This document shows positions 1 through 8,864 of a DNA stretch of 44,589 nucleotides, piece by piece; position 1 is the stretch's first letter; each line of letters starts with the position of its first letter. A program made the position numbers and the translations under genes. Below the pieces are notes generated by a model that was not told where the DNA came from, did no database searches, and was given only the letters and a program-made list of their open reading frames with translations. The stretch spans positions 1-44,589 of the forward strand of contig JAEZKC010000089.1 in the NCBI GenBank assembly GCA_023436205.1, in the 5' to 3' direction. Source of the stretch: Fibrobacterota bacterium. Lineage in GTDB: Bacteria > Fibrobacterota > Chitinivibrionia > Chitinivibrionales > Chitinispirillaceae.

Positions 1-1631
1 CGATAAGCTCACCTGTAAACAATGCGACGTTTACTGCACCGGCATCCATCACCATTACCGCAGCAGCCTCGGATGCAGACGGTTCTGTTTCCAAGGTGGA
101 GTTTTTTAACGGAACTACAAAACTGGGTGAAGATAACTCGTCACCATACAACTATAACTGGACAAATGTTACCGCGGGGACCTATTCCATAACCGCCAAA
201 GCCACGGATAATTCAGGAGCTGTCACCACTTCGACAGCCGTTATAATCACTATCGGTAATCTGAACCAGGCTCCCTTTGTAACAATCACTCGCCCTGAAA
301 ACGACGAAGAGTTTGTAGGTCCTGCAAACATTCCCATTTCAGCAGATGCATCCGATGCAGACGGAAGTGTTATAAAAGTTGAATTCTTCAGCGGTACAGT
401 TAAATTAGGAGAAGCCTCTAGTTCACCATACACCTTTAACTGGACAAACGTTCCTTTTGGAAGCTATGTTCTCACTGCTAAAGCAACAGATGATTCCGGA
501 GCAGTCACCACATCAGACCCGGTTTCATTCAAAGTCAATGACCCAAATCATCTCCCGATTGTGGCCATAACCTCGCCTTCTTACAATGAGGAGTTTACAG
601 CACCAGCCACGGTTGCCATTAACGCAAATGCATCTGATGATGATGGAACAATCGCCAGAGTTGAGTTCTACAACGGAGCGGAAAAGCTTGGTGAAGTGCA
701 GAATTCTCCATACATTTTCAACTGGCAGAATGTTGCGGAGGGAAATTACGTTATTACAGCCAAAGCTATAGATGATAAGGGAGCGATGACTATCTCCTCG
801 GCTGTGGTGATTAAGGTTCTGAAGGCGAACCTGGCCCCTGCGATTCTAATCACAAGTCCTTCCACAGGAACCATCTTTTCAGCCCCGGCTGAAATTACCA
901 TCACCACAGATGCCAGAGATCAGGACGGCACTGTTCAGAAAGTTGAATTTTTCAACGGCAACACGAAAATAGGCGAAGAAACACAGGCTCCCTTCACTTT
1001 TGTATGGACAGATGTACCTGCGGGGAGTTATGCCCTGGGAGTAAAAGCCACCGATAACTCCGGTAATGTAACCATGACAACCGGCATTGATATCATTGTC
1101 AATCAGCTGCCGACAGTAAGCCTCACTTCACCTGCTGAAAATGTAACTTTTGAATATTCAACGCCCATACAATTGTCGGCTGAAGCATCGGATGAGGATG
1201 GGCAGGTGACAAAGGTGGAATTCTATGATGGGATCACCAAGATCGGCGAATGCACAGCTCTTCCTTTTGAGTTTATCTGGAACGATGCTCAAATCGGGGA
1301 GCACGTACTTACAGCCAAAGTTACTGATAACAGGGGTGCAACAGTATCCAGCCAGGAAATACGGATAAATGTATCCCAGCTGACTGCCAGCAGAATCAGC
1401 AATAAGGAAACAAACAGAATAGAGTTGCGAAACCAATCACTGGTGCTTACAAATGCACAGAATGTCGGGTTACAGATTTACGATCTCAGAGGCAAGCTTG
1501 TGTGCTCAAGGCAGTTTAGCGGGTCGCACATACTAATGCTGAATACATTGCTTGGAGACGGAGTCTATGTAGTTGAAGTTCAGACAGCGGAAAAGATCCT
1601 GTTCAGAAAGAGAATAAATATCCACAATTGA
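1..1631 (+). CDS. Secreted Ig-like repeat protein with C-terminal sorting module (5' partial)
   Basis: The reading frame is open from base 3 and has no start in the window, so this is the C-terminal part of a larger secreted protein. It holds about five tandem repeats of roughly 90-95 residues. Each carries the pattern DADGSVxKVEFFNG, then SPYxFNWTNV, then TAKATDNSGAVTTS, which is the Big_7-type bacterial Ig fold often found as spacers in polysaccharide-degrading enzymes. The last 70 residues (QIYDLRGKLV, then GDGVYVVEV, ending in RKRINIHN) look like a type IX secretion type-A sorting domain. The catalytic or binding part must lie upstream of the window. An intrinsic terminator follows. The repeat reading is firm; the sorting-domain reading is by pattern only. 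Confidence 0.85.
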   Translation, partial: ISSPVNNATFTAPASITITAAASDADGSVSKVEFFNGTTKLGEDNSSPYNYNWTNVTAGTYSITAKATDNSGAVTTSTAVIITIGNLNQAPFVTITRPENDEEFVGPANIPISADASDADGSVIKVEFFSGTVKLGEASSSPYTFNWTNVPFGSYVLTAKATDDSGAVTTSDPVSFKVNDPNHLPIVAITSPSYNEEFTAPATVAINANASDDDGTIARVEFYNGAEKLGEVQNSPYIFNWQNVAEGNYVITAKAIDDKGAMTISSAVVIKVLKANLAPAILITSPSTGTIFSAPAEITITTDARDQDGTVQKVEFFNGNTKIGEETQAPFTFVWTDVPAGSYALGVKATDNSGNVTMTTGIDIIVNQLPTVSLTSPAENVTFEYSTPIQLSAEASDEDGQVTKVEFYDGITKIGECTALPFEFIWNDAQIGEHVLTAKVTDNRGATVSSQEIRINVSQLTASRISNKETNRIELRNQSLVLTNAQNVGLQIYDLRGKLVCSRQFSGSHILMLNTLLGDGVYVVEVQTAEKILFRKRINIHN

Positions 1632-1684
1632 TGATTTATAACAGATGATTCGACAGTCCTGATGGAACAACCATCATTTACCCG

Positions 1685-1720
1685 GGACAAAGCTGTTTTC
1701 CGCTTTGTCCTGAGTTTTTT
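1685..1720 (+). terminator. Intrinsic terminator of the Ig-repeat gene
   Basis: A perfect 9-bp stem (GGACAAAGC at 1685-1693 with GCTTTGTCC at 1702-1710) closes an 8-nt loop and is followed by TGAG and six T. It lies 54 bases after the stop codon. The 1721-1899 stretch between it and the convergent gene shows nothing else. Confidence 0.85.
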
Positions 1721-1899
1721 GTGGAGAAAACTCTTCTATTCTGGAAAACTAACAAGCAACAGGTCTTCATTGAGGTTTATCAGAGTTCTATCTCCGGGCA
1801 ATGCTCGCTAAAAGGCATGAAACGCAAAACGAATCCATTCTCTATTGATTCTGCTGAAAAAGAAAGGATATTATGTGAAGGAGCACTGTCTAAGTACTC

Positions 1900-4764
1900 T
1901 TAAAACAGGCAGGTAACCCTTAATGCTCCCATTTTCAGGATGTAATTTTCTGCAGAACCCGGCAACTCATCATAACTCTTTTCATAGCGTCCCTTAAGTG
2001 TCACAGTAAATTTAGAGTTTACAGTGTATCGGGCCTCCGACTCCCCACCCCAGGCAATGGTATTTACCGGGTCATTCCAGGAGCGAGTTTCCGTGCTGAA
2101 ATCCTGGTCCACTCGTTTACTGTAGTCCCCAGCCATACTAACGGTAAGCTTTCTTGGAATCACATCAATAGTAAGCTGATCTGCCAGGCGGTAGTTTATT
2201 CCCTGCAAAGAATCACGATTTGCATCTTTTGTGGACAACCGGAAATCGAACCTGTTTCGTAACAGCTTCTGCAATCTCATTTGGAAGGAACCACTGAGCT
2301 GATGCTGCAACTCATCTCCCTCGTTCTTCAAGCCGGCATCCGGATGAGAGGCCATATCATTTTCAATCAGCAACTGATAGCGAAGTGAATAGGAGGTACC
2401 GTTTTTAAATGTCTGTCGCCCCTCAGCACTCAAGAGATGTCGCAGATCCAAGGCACGGTAAGAGGAATCCACAGTAATGCTGTCATCAGCGATAACTTTT
2501 TCAACACCCTCAGTTTTATCGGAAGTGCTGATCTGGGCATAGTAATCCAGTGTCAACTCCGGAAGATTTTCCCCGAGGGAATAAGCCGATGCCAGTCTAA
2601 TAGAATTTCTGACTTCCGGATTTTCAGAGATCAGCACCTTTTCATATTCATACTCAGTTGACACATTCAGATTCTCCAGAATCTCCTTTTCAGCGGAAGC
2701 AACCAGACTGCGCTTGTCAGTTTCCAGATAGGGGTTACCGGCAGAAAAGAAGTCTTTGGTTACTTCCATATAGGTCAACTTGAGCTGCATATCGGAATAA
2801 AACCCGCGCACTCCACCCAGAAAAGCGGAATGAGAGCTGAAGTCGTTTCTATTAAGAAGGCTGAACACTTTGGGAACCGCCTCCTCAATTTCGGGGTTGT
2901 ACCATGCGGTTGCATCCCGCTCTGAGGAGGGAATTGTATCATGGTTTCCAAGATCAAGTTCGGCGAAAACCTCCATGAGCCCACCCATTAGCTGAACTCC
3001 TCCTTCGAAAAGGCCGGTCTGTGCCTGAATCGGCTCAGGAGCGCCAACATCGTTTATGGGGCTTCTAAAGAGGGGCTTGTAGATCTGATCTCTGGAAATT
3101 ATTCCACGTACAGAAAAGTGAGAATTTTTTGTGGGTCGAACCAACCCTGCAAGCACATAGGTCACCTGCTGGCGTGCGGCTGAACTAGAATCCACCACCA
3201 CATTGTAAATATTTAGCTCATGATCTCCCACATCCTTGGATATCTCAGTCTCCCCCGCAGCAAGTCTGAACTCAAATCGGCCATTTCCTGCACCCATATC
3301 CCAGTAAGAGCCAGTGTAGCGAATACCGGTCATCTGTCGACCAGACATGGAAATTTCTGAACCGCTCTCGTAAAAATCTCCGAAAGAGAGATTATTGTTT
3401 TTAAAATCCAGCGATAAATTGAAGATATTCTTGTGGATATAACCATTCGTGCTTAACCACTGATTACCGTAAAGATCCATCAGCAGATTAACATCCGTAC
3501 CCCCGTTTTTGCCACTTGCAAACACCTGCAGTTCCGGTTGAAGCCCGGCATAAAAACGGTCACTCTGCTCTCCCGGATAACGATTCTGATATATTGTCGT
3601 ATCTCTGTAACTGACAGTTGAATCGATGACCGAAGAATCGGGTGTGACCTGCACTGTAGTGTACTCAACGGTTCTATTCCTGACCGGATGTTTCAGGCTC
3701 AGGGGCTGATAATAACTGAAACCGGTAGTGACATTACCAATAAAGCTTGCAGATTCATCCTGCACTTGTGAAATTCTAAACTCAGTTGAATCGGCAGATC
3801 TTGAAGCCTTCAAAGCTGTAACCACTTTACTGTCATTACCGTAAAACCTGAAGATTTCCACCGGCTTGACTTTCCTCACATTGGAGCCATTCTCCTTTGA
3901 ACTGCGGCGAGCTGCTTTGGAAATGTCTCCTGCAGTGATTATTCCCACATGGTTTTTACTTATTAGAGTTCCATTTACAGATAATGCAGCCGTTTCGGAA
4001 AGAACCACCGCTTTCTGATTTCGGCTTAGCATTCCCCGTGACAGATTCACATTTGCACCGTCAGAAACAAGCAGGGCAGTTGAATTGTCCCTCACAGAAA
4101 GGCTTTCAGCAATAAAGATTCCCTTATTCTGAACAAAGACTGCTATTGGATGTCCATTTCGAACAGTACTGTTTTTGGCTTTAACTTCGGCATTTTTCAA
4201 ATCGATGGCAGTTCGCAGATTTCGTTCGAAGATGCATCCATCAATTGTGGCATACCCATTTTCAACCACCAGCCCTTCGACAGAATGTTTAATCTGACAA
4301 TTTCTGAAGACAGATGCTGAACGGGAGCGCAGATATATTCTGTTCCAGTCGCCAGCTTGAGGAGTTTCCTTATTGGAAATAAACCGAATCGGCTCATCTC
4401 TGGTACCAAGTGCCCTCATTTCACCATACACGGTGATTTCTGAGCCGGAAGCCATGAACAATGTTATACCGGGACCGAATTCCAAAACCTGACCGGCAGG
4501 CACCACAATACTGCCGTCAATGAGAATCGGTCCGTCTCCTTTACTATAAACGCCATGGAAAATACCCGGTTTGACAATCATGGTATAAACGAGCGAACTT
4601 TCTGAACTTGTCTGCTCCTTAGTTTCCAGAGCTGAATCCGGCTGTAAAATGGAGCCCACTTCCGTGATAACCATTGCGGAATCTACTGATTCCTGAGCAA
4701 AGACACTGAGAGAAAACACACCTGCCAGGAAAGCAGTTGTTTTAAAAAGGCGTTTTAGGTTCAT
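1900..4764 (-). CDS. Exported beta-helix plus outer-membrane beta-barrel protein
   Basis: 954 residues. A signal peptide (about 1-23, ending SVFAQ) precedes a right-handed parallel beta-helix region at about residues 60-280. It opens with the usual entry motif (VPAGQVLEFGPGITLFM, then VYGEMRALGTRDEPIRF) and continues with short repeats such as NCQIKHSVEGLVVENG. Residues from about 390 to the end alternate polar and aromatic/hydrophobic residues in long strands and finish in LRVTCLF. A terminal Phe is typical of outer-membrane barrels. I read it as a beta-helix exposed on or under an outer-membrane barrel. It starts 20 bases after the FecR-domain gene, so the two very likely form an operon. 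No enzymatic motif was seen and the function is unknown. Confidence 0.7.
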   Translation of the reverse strand: MNLKRLFKTTAFLAGVFSLSVFAQESVDSAMVITEVGSILQPDSALETKEQTSSESSLVYTMIVKPGIFHGVYSKGDGPILIDGSIVVPAGQVLEFGPGITLFMASGSEITVYGEMRALGTRDEPIRFISNKETPQAGDWNRIYLRSRSASVFRNCQIKHSVEGLVVENGYATIDGCIFERNLRTAIDLKNAEVKAKNSTVRNGHPIAVFVQNKGIFIAESLSVRDNSTALLVSDGANVNLSRGMLSRNQKAVVLSETAALSVNGTLISKNHVGIITAGDISKAARRSSKENGSNVRKVKPVEIFRFYGNDSKVVTALKASRSADSTEFRISQVQDESASFIGNVTTGFSYYQPLSLKHPVRNRTVEYTTVQVTPDSSVIDSTVSYRDTTIYQNRYPGEQSDRFYAGLQPELQVFASGKNGGTDVNLLMDLYGNQWLSTNGYIHKNIFNLSLDFKNNNLSFGDFYESGSEISMSGRQMTGIRYTGSYWDMGAGNGRFEFRLAAGETEISKDVGDHELNIYNVVVDSSSAARQQVTYVLAGLVRPTKNSHFSVRGIISRDQIYKPLFRSPINDVGAPEPIQAQTGLFEGGVQLMGGLMEVFAELDLGNHDTIPSSERDATAWYNPEIEEAVPKVFSLLNRNDFSSHSAFLGGVRGFYSDMQLKLTYMEVTKDFFSAGNPYLETDKRSLVASAEKEILENLNVSTEYEYEKVLISENPEVRNSIRLASAYSLGENLPELTLDYYAQISTSDKTEGVEKVIADDSITVDSSYRALDLRHLLSAEGRQTFKNGTSYSLRYQLLIENDMASHPDAGLKNEGDELQHQLSGSFQMRLQKLLRNRFDFRLSTKDANRDSLQGINYRLADQLTIDVIPRKLTVSMAGDYSKRVDQDFSTETRSWNDPVNTIAWGGESEARYTVNSKFTVTLKGRYEKSYDELPGSAENYILKMGALRVTCLF

Positions 4765-4784
4765 AGTTATTCTTTGTGCACTCT

Positions 4785-6875
4785 TTATCGTACATTGATT
4801 GTGAACTGACGAGTCTTTACTATGTCATTGATATCTCTAACCTGTACGGTAATCAGATTGGGTTTTTTCCTGTCGAGAGCAAGCTCACATTCAACATCCA
4901 CGGTCGTGAGATTTCTTCTGGGCACACTCTCTCCGGTAGCCGAGTTGGAGAAGACGATTTCCTTGATAAGAGCAGGGTCATTCCCGGGTAGCTTTTCTAC
5001 CGACATTTCAATAGTATATCTCGATTGGAAGCTCTGATCAGGTGCAGATGGCGGTACATGGATTACTAAATCTCCTGCCGGTTTTCTCAATTTTATCTGC
5101 CACACCGGTGATTCCAGATAAGCCACTTTCCGCGTAATCCTCTGCGTCTGGTTTCCAGCTTTGTCAGCAGCGTAGACTGCATAGCTGTGAATTCCGTCTT
5201 CGAGAACAACATAAAAGGGAGAGTTTGCAGGTCCCCTCTCAACCTCTTTCATTCCATCGATTTCCCTATGAAACGAGATCTCTTCATCAGTAGTCCTGTC
5301 GATGACAGTAAAAGCCAGCTTGCGCTGCCGCGAAACCTCCGGAAGCACACCCTGAAGAAGCGGTTTATTCATATCCACAGATCTCTTGTAAACCACTTTT
5401 CTTGTCATCTTCACAGATTGACTTCCGTAAAGAGCCTCGAATTCAAGTGTGACCTCCCCCTCCTGATCGTGAATGACGTACATGCCGGCAAAGGGTCCAC
5501 CCGAGGTGACCTGAACTTTGCGACCATTAACCATCAATTCTGCCCCGCGGGGTATCAGTTCGCCTTTTAGCGGAATACTAGTCGTGTTGAATACCTGTCC
5601 TTCTGCGGGCACAGAAATATTAAACTGAAGATCAGGTTTGTAAGTTATATTGCGAACCAGCTTGGTTGAACGGCCACCTTCCAAAAACATCTCAATTTCA
5701 ATCTGCACCGCCCCCTCCTCATCAGGCAGCGGAACCTCTCCTCTGAAGGCGCCGTTTGCCTGTACCGCCAGCTTTATTCCTCCAGCGGTTACCACCGCTC
5801 CAGCTGAAGCGGTTCCACTTACCGAGACAACCGGCTTATTTACCACAAGTCCCTCTACAGGAGATGCTACCACCAGACCTGCCGCCACCGGTGCAACCAC
5901 TATCTGCCGTTCCACACCGGCATTCAGCGCTTTGTAATCGGCACTGATTTTTATCCGGTAATCACCCTCTTTGGAAGGGGCCGTAAGCTCAGTCTTGAAA
6001 ATCCCTTGTCCATCAACCTTAATGCTCTTTCCATTCACACTCACAATTGAATTGCCGGGGGAAACCGTTCCCTCAACATGAACAGCTTCACCAACAGTGA
6101 ATTTGCTGTTTTCAGCAGGTTTGGAGACTTCAAGATTTATGGAAGTCGGTTCCGGTGCTACGCTGCTGTCCTCTTCAGGCACTGTATCCGGGAGTTGCTC
6201 AAGGTCAGGATCTGTATTGAGAGAACTGTCGGGTACGACTGTGGAGTCCGTCTGACCGGAAGAGGTATCCTTAGGGATCATATCCTCGGGAATATCCAGA
6301 ATAACAATGGATTTTTGCCCTTTTTCCACCACGGTCATCTGTCGATCCTTCAGTTCAGCTCCCTGGGTGGATCCCTGGGGTGTAACCCAGACCTTACCTT
6401 CGAAAACTTTAATAACTGTTTTGCTTGAACCCACGTCAAAATTGACCACCGTTCCCCGAATGGCTGCAGTGGCGGTGGGGGTCTCAAAACTGAATGTGGA
6501 CTTGGTGTTGACCAGTTTTTTGACGTTGGCCAGAATAGAACCGTTCAGGATCTTCAATTTTGTATTCTGAACCGCCCCGTTTCCTTTGAGAGCAGACAGT
6601 TCAACGGTAGTGTTTTCACCAATTTTAATTATTGTTCCTTCAGAAGTTTCAAGCTCAGTTTCAGATTCGATGAGTGTACGGATCGCATCATTTTCTTTAA
6701 GGGTCATCTTAAGTCGCCCGTTGTTCCATACCGAGGAATTATCCCGTCTCACTTTGACTGTACCGACCATGCTCTTTATGTGGCAGGTTCTGCTGGCGTT
6801 CTGAGAAAAGGAAAGGGTCACCAGAAAGCAGATGCATACGACTAGTTTTGTAGTAATCCTGTTGTGGAAGGACAT
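4785..6875 (-). CDS. FecR-domain protein with Ig-like repeats
   Basis: The start chosen is the ATG at 6875: GGAGG at 6884-6888 lies 8 nt upstream, whereas the in-frame ATG at 6890 would leave the ribosome site inside the gene. The product is 696 residues. A signal peptide (about 1-25) is followed by a FecR domain (about 30-165; RTCHIKSMVGTVKVRR, then TPTATAAIRGTVVNFDV), an acidic Asp/Ser/Pro linker (about 170-215), and three Ig-like units of 65-70 residues (for example SKPAENSKFTVGEAVHVEG) like the domain B of glucodextranase. The C-terminal 200 residues look like another beta-sandwich region. FecR domains outside the cytoplasm are usually structural or sensory in surface proteins. It is probably co-transcribed with the downstream beta-helix/barrel gene and may be its periplasmic partner. 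Confidence 0.75.
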   Translation of the reverse strand: MSFHNRITTKLVVCICFLVTLSFSQNASRTCHIKSMVGTVKVRRDNSSVWNNGRLKMTLKENDAIRTLIESETELETSEGTIIKIGENTTVELSALKGNGAVQNTKLKILNGSILANVKKLVNTKSTFSFETPTATAAIRGTVVNFDVGSSKTVIKVFEGKVWVTPQGSTQGAELKDRQMTVVEKGQKSIVILDIPEDMIPKDTSSGQTDSTVVPDSSLNTDPDLEQLPDTVPEEDSSVAPEPTSINLEVSKPAENSKFTVGEAVHVEGTVSPGNSIVSVNGKSIKVDGQGIFKTELTAPSKEGDYRIKISADYKALNAGVERQIVVAPVAAGLVVASPVEGLVVNKPVVSVSGTASAGAVVTAGGIKLAVQANGAFRGEVPLPDEEGAVQIEIEMFLEGGRSTKLVRNITYKPDLQFNISVPAEGQVFNTTSIPLKGELIPRGAELMVNGRKVQVTSGGPFAGMYVIHDQEGEVTLEFEALYGSQSVKMTRKVVYKRSVDMNKPLLQGVLPEVSRQRKLAFTVIDRTTDEEISFHREIDGMKEVERGPANSPFYVVLEDGIHSYAVYAADKAGNQTQRITRKVAYLESPVWQIKLRKPAGDLVIHVPPSAPDQSFQSRYTIEMSVEKLPGNDPALIKEIVFSNSATGESVPRRNLTTVDVECELALDRKKPNLITVQVRDINDIVKTRQFTINVR

Positions 6876-6932
6876 TTTCCTTTCCTCCATTCATGTGAAG
6901 CCCGGAGCTGCGTGCTTTCAAGCAAAGTCGAA

Positions 6933-6943
6933 ATTATATTATA
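6933..6943 (-). promoter_or_regulatory. Candidate -10 region for the FecR operon
   Basis: Read on the minus strand, two overlapping TATAAT hexamers occur (complement of ATTATA at 6938-6943 and 6933-6938). They lie about 60 bases before the FecR start codon. No good -35 hexamer at 17 bases was found (CTGAAA at 19 is the closest), so this is tentative. Confidence 0.4.
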
Positions 6944-7084
6944 ACCGTTCTGACCTGGCGTTTTTCAGATTTTACCACAATGAAAGCTTTTGGTCAATTG
7001 TTTTTTCCACTGTAAACGTAAACGGGAGAGTGCCCTACGCTTGAACTGATTCATGATTACAAATCACTTCCCTGCCCTGAGGAG

Positions 7085-7444
7085 ATGCTGCAGAAGACAT
7101 CGGCCGCGCTCTACAAAGGCGAACGAGTGCCCAATAAACGCCGCACGATTCTCGTATTATGTTCCGATTTTGTCATCCGCCGGTTGAATCGTCAGTACAG
7201 AGGCAAAGACAAGGCGACTGACGTACTATCCTTCACCTTCGGGGATCCGGACCTTCTGGGGGAGATCTACATTTCCCTCCAAAGAGCTCGTGTTCAGGCG
7301 CGAAAGTATCAGCTTTCATACGAACAGGAGATCAAAAGACTCTTTGTGCATGGATTTCTCCATCTGCTGGGCCATGATCATTACAAAGTCGAAGAACGGG
7401 AAGCTATGGAATCCAGAGAGCGGTTCTACCTGGATAAACCATAG
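7085..7444 (+). CDS. ybeY: YbeY endoribonuclease / rRNA maturation factor
   Basis: The zinc motif HGFLHLLGHDH (HxxxHxxxxxH) near residue 90 and the RGKDKATDVLSF motif near residue 40 identify YbeY, a zinc-dependent endoribonuclease in 16S rRNA 3'-end processing and ribosome quality control. The usual length is about 140-150 residues. From the ATG at 7085 it is 119, so the N-terminus may be longer: the frame stays open back to 7022 and reads LIHDYKSLPCPEE just before this ATG, which looks like coding sequence but offers only a CTG (7046). The start is therefore uncertain. A CorC/HlyC-type gene follows, matching the widespread ybeY-ybeX order. Confidence 0.9.
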   Translation: MLQKTSAALYKGERVPNKRRTILVLCSDFVIRRLNRQYRGKDKATDVLSFTFGDPDLLGEIYISLQRARVQARKYQLSYEQEIKRLFVHGFLHLLGHDHYKVEEREAMESRERFYLDKP

Positions 7445-7542
7445 TTTGCGCTATTGAAATAATGTATTTTGTATGATTCACCAAAAATTCGGCTGAGGTT
7501 TTCACCCTCGGCTAGTTGATTGTAACTTAAGGAGGCTTTTTT

Positions 7543-8841
7543 TTGGAAGGTGACCCTGCTGGTTCCTTTTTTATTACAGGACTGATCATCAGCTTCATTT
7601 TATCCTCTTTCTTCTCGATTATCAAAATCATCTTCTCCTCGATCGAAAGAAGCCACATCCCTGCAGATGACGAACATTTGCGCTACTACGCTTCCAAAAT
7701 CGATGATATTCTTGAAAACAGGCCTGCAGTCAGCGGCACAGTCAGTTTGGGGAAAACTCTAAGCAACTGCGCTTTCGCCATACTCTCCTTTGCATATTTC
7801 AGAGTATTATTTCCCGAAGCAGTTTCATTCAACACCTGGATTGTACCGCTTCTGTTCTCATTTCTTGTACTGGGACTTTTTGCACATTATGTTCCACGGG
7901 CATTAGCCTTAAGGTTCTACAGAGGGTATACTGCAGCAGCCTATTACCTCTACCGGATTCTTTCCTGGTTTTTCATCCCTTTTGTTTCACTCTTCATCGC
8001 CATACAGAAACTACTGCTGAAGATTCTCAGGTATGATGAGAAACTGGCATTTCTATCCGACGAGGAAAAGGCTCGAATCACTACAGGGGATGAAACCGAA
8101 GCCTTAAACGAAGAAGAAAGGGAGATGATCCGCAGCATTTTCGATCTGAGCGAAACCACCGTTGATGAGATCATGGTCCCCAGAATTGACATGAAAGGTA
8201 TTGATATTAGTTCTGACCTTCATTCGGTCTTGAAGATAATACGCGACGAGGGGCATTCCCGCATTCCGGTCTACAAGGAAACTATTGATCAGATTGTCGG
8301 TGTTCTCTACGCCAAAGACATCCTCTCCTGGCTCTCTGAAAACAGTGCCGAAAGCTGGAATCTTTCTTCCCTGACCAAGAAGTGCCATTTCGTCCCCATG
8401 GGCAAAAAGATAAATGACCTCATGAAAGAGTTCAAACTGCGCAGACTTCATCTGGCGGTCGTTGTTGACGAGTACGGTGGGACTGCCGGACTGGTCACCA
8501 TGGAGGATATTCTGGAGGAGATCGTCGGAGATATCCAGGATGAGTACGATGTGGAGGAGAAGGAAGTAGTGCAGATCGACACCAACGTTTACATCGTAGA
8601 TCCGCATGTAGACCTGAGTGACCTTAGTGAAGAACTGGATATAAACCTTGAAAACGAGGAAGCTGACTATAACACCTTGGGTGGTTTAATCTACCATGAG
8701 CATGGAGACGTTCCCCAGGAAAACACCCAGATCACTTACGAGGGACTGAAGATAACGGTGCTCAAGATGGACAATCAGAGGATAGAGAAGGTAAAGATCG
8801 AAATCCTGCAGCGTCCTGAAAAGAACAACGAATCATTTTAA
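7543..8841 (+). CDS. CNNM/CorC (HlyC) family transporter-like protein
   Basis: 432 residues starting at TTG, with a strong ribosome site (TAAGGAGG) ending 7 nt upstream. Residues 1-150 contain four hydrophobic segments, a CNNM/DUF21-like membrane domain. Next comes the family signature EEREMIRSIFDLSETTVDEI with MVPRIDMKGI, a pair of CBS domains (about 205-325), and a C-terminal CorC_HlyC domain (about 340-425; DEYGGTAGLVTMEDILEEIV just before it). Such proteins are implicated in magnesium/cobalt efflux or magnesium homeostasis; older annotations call them hemolysins. Position after ybeY is conserved in many bacteria (ybeX). The family is sure, the transported ion is not. Confidence 0.88.
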   Translation: MEGDPAGSFFITGLIISFILSSFFSIIKIIFSSIERSHIPADDEHLRYYASKIDDILENRPAVSGTVSLGKTLSNCAFAILSFAYFRVLFPEAVSFNTWIVPLLFSFLVLGLFAHYVPRALALRFYRGYTAAAYYLYRILSWFFIPFVSLFIAIQKLLLKILRYDEKLAFLSDEEKARITTGDETEALNEEEREMIRSIFDLSETTVDEIMVPRIDMKGIDISSDLHSVLKIIRDEGHSRIPVYKETIDQIVGVLYAKDILSWLSENSAESWNLSSLTKKCHFVPMGKKINDLMKEFKLRRLHLAVVVDEYGGTAGLVTMEDILEEIVGDIQDEYDVEEKEVVQIDTNVYIVDPHVDLSDLSEELDINLENEEADYNTLGGLIYHEHGDVPQENTQITYEGLKITVLKMDNQRIEKVKIEILQRPEKNNESF

Positions 8842-8864
8842 AACCGCTTCTTGAAGAATCGGTT
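8842..8864. terminator. Possible bidirectional hairpin between convergent genes
   Basis: AACCG at 8842-8846 pairs with CGGTT at 8860-8864, with TTCT/AGAA pairing inside. It lies exactly in the gap between the stop codons of the CorC-type gene and rsmB. There is no clear T tract on either side, so the terminator role is only suggested by position. Confidence 0.35.

Noticed and set aside
1721..1903. 60-codon open frame after the first terminator
   Set aside because: It starts within the downstream flank of an intrinsic terminator and overlaps the end of the convergent gene, with no ribosome site.
7488..7514. Terminator between ybeY and the CorC-type gene
   Set aside because: GGCTGAGG can pair with CCTCGGCT only with wobbles and a bulge, and no T tract follows.
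8104..8607. Long antisense frame (167 codons) opposite the CorC-type gene
   Set aside because: It lies wholly within a gene with complete family motifs on the other strand. Similar antisense frames over tkt, mgtE, rsmB and the FGE-domain gene were dropped for the same reason.
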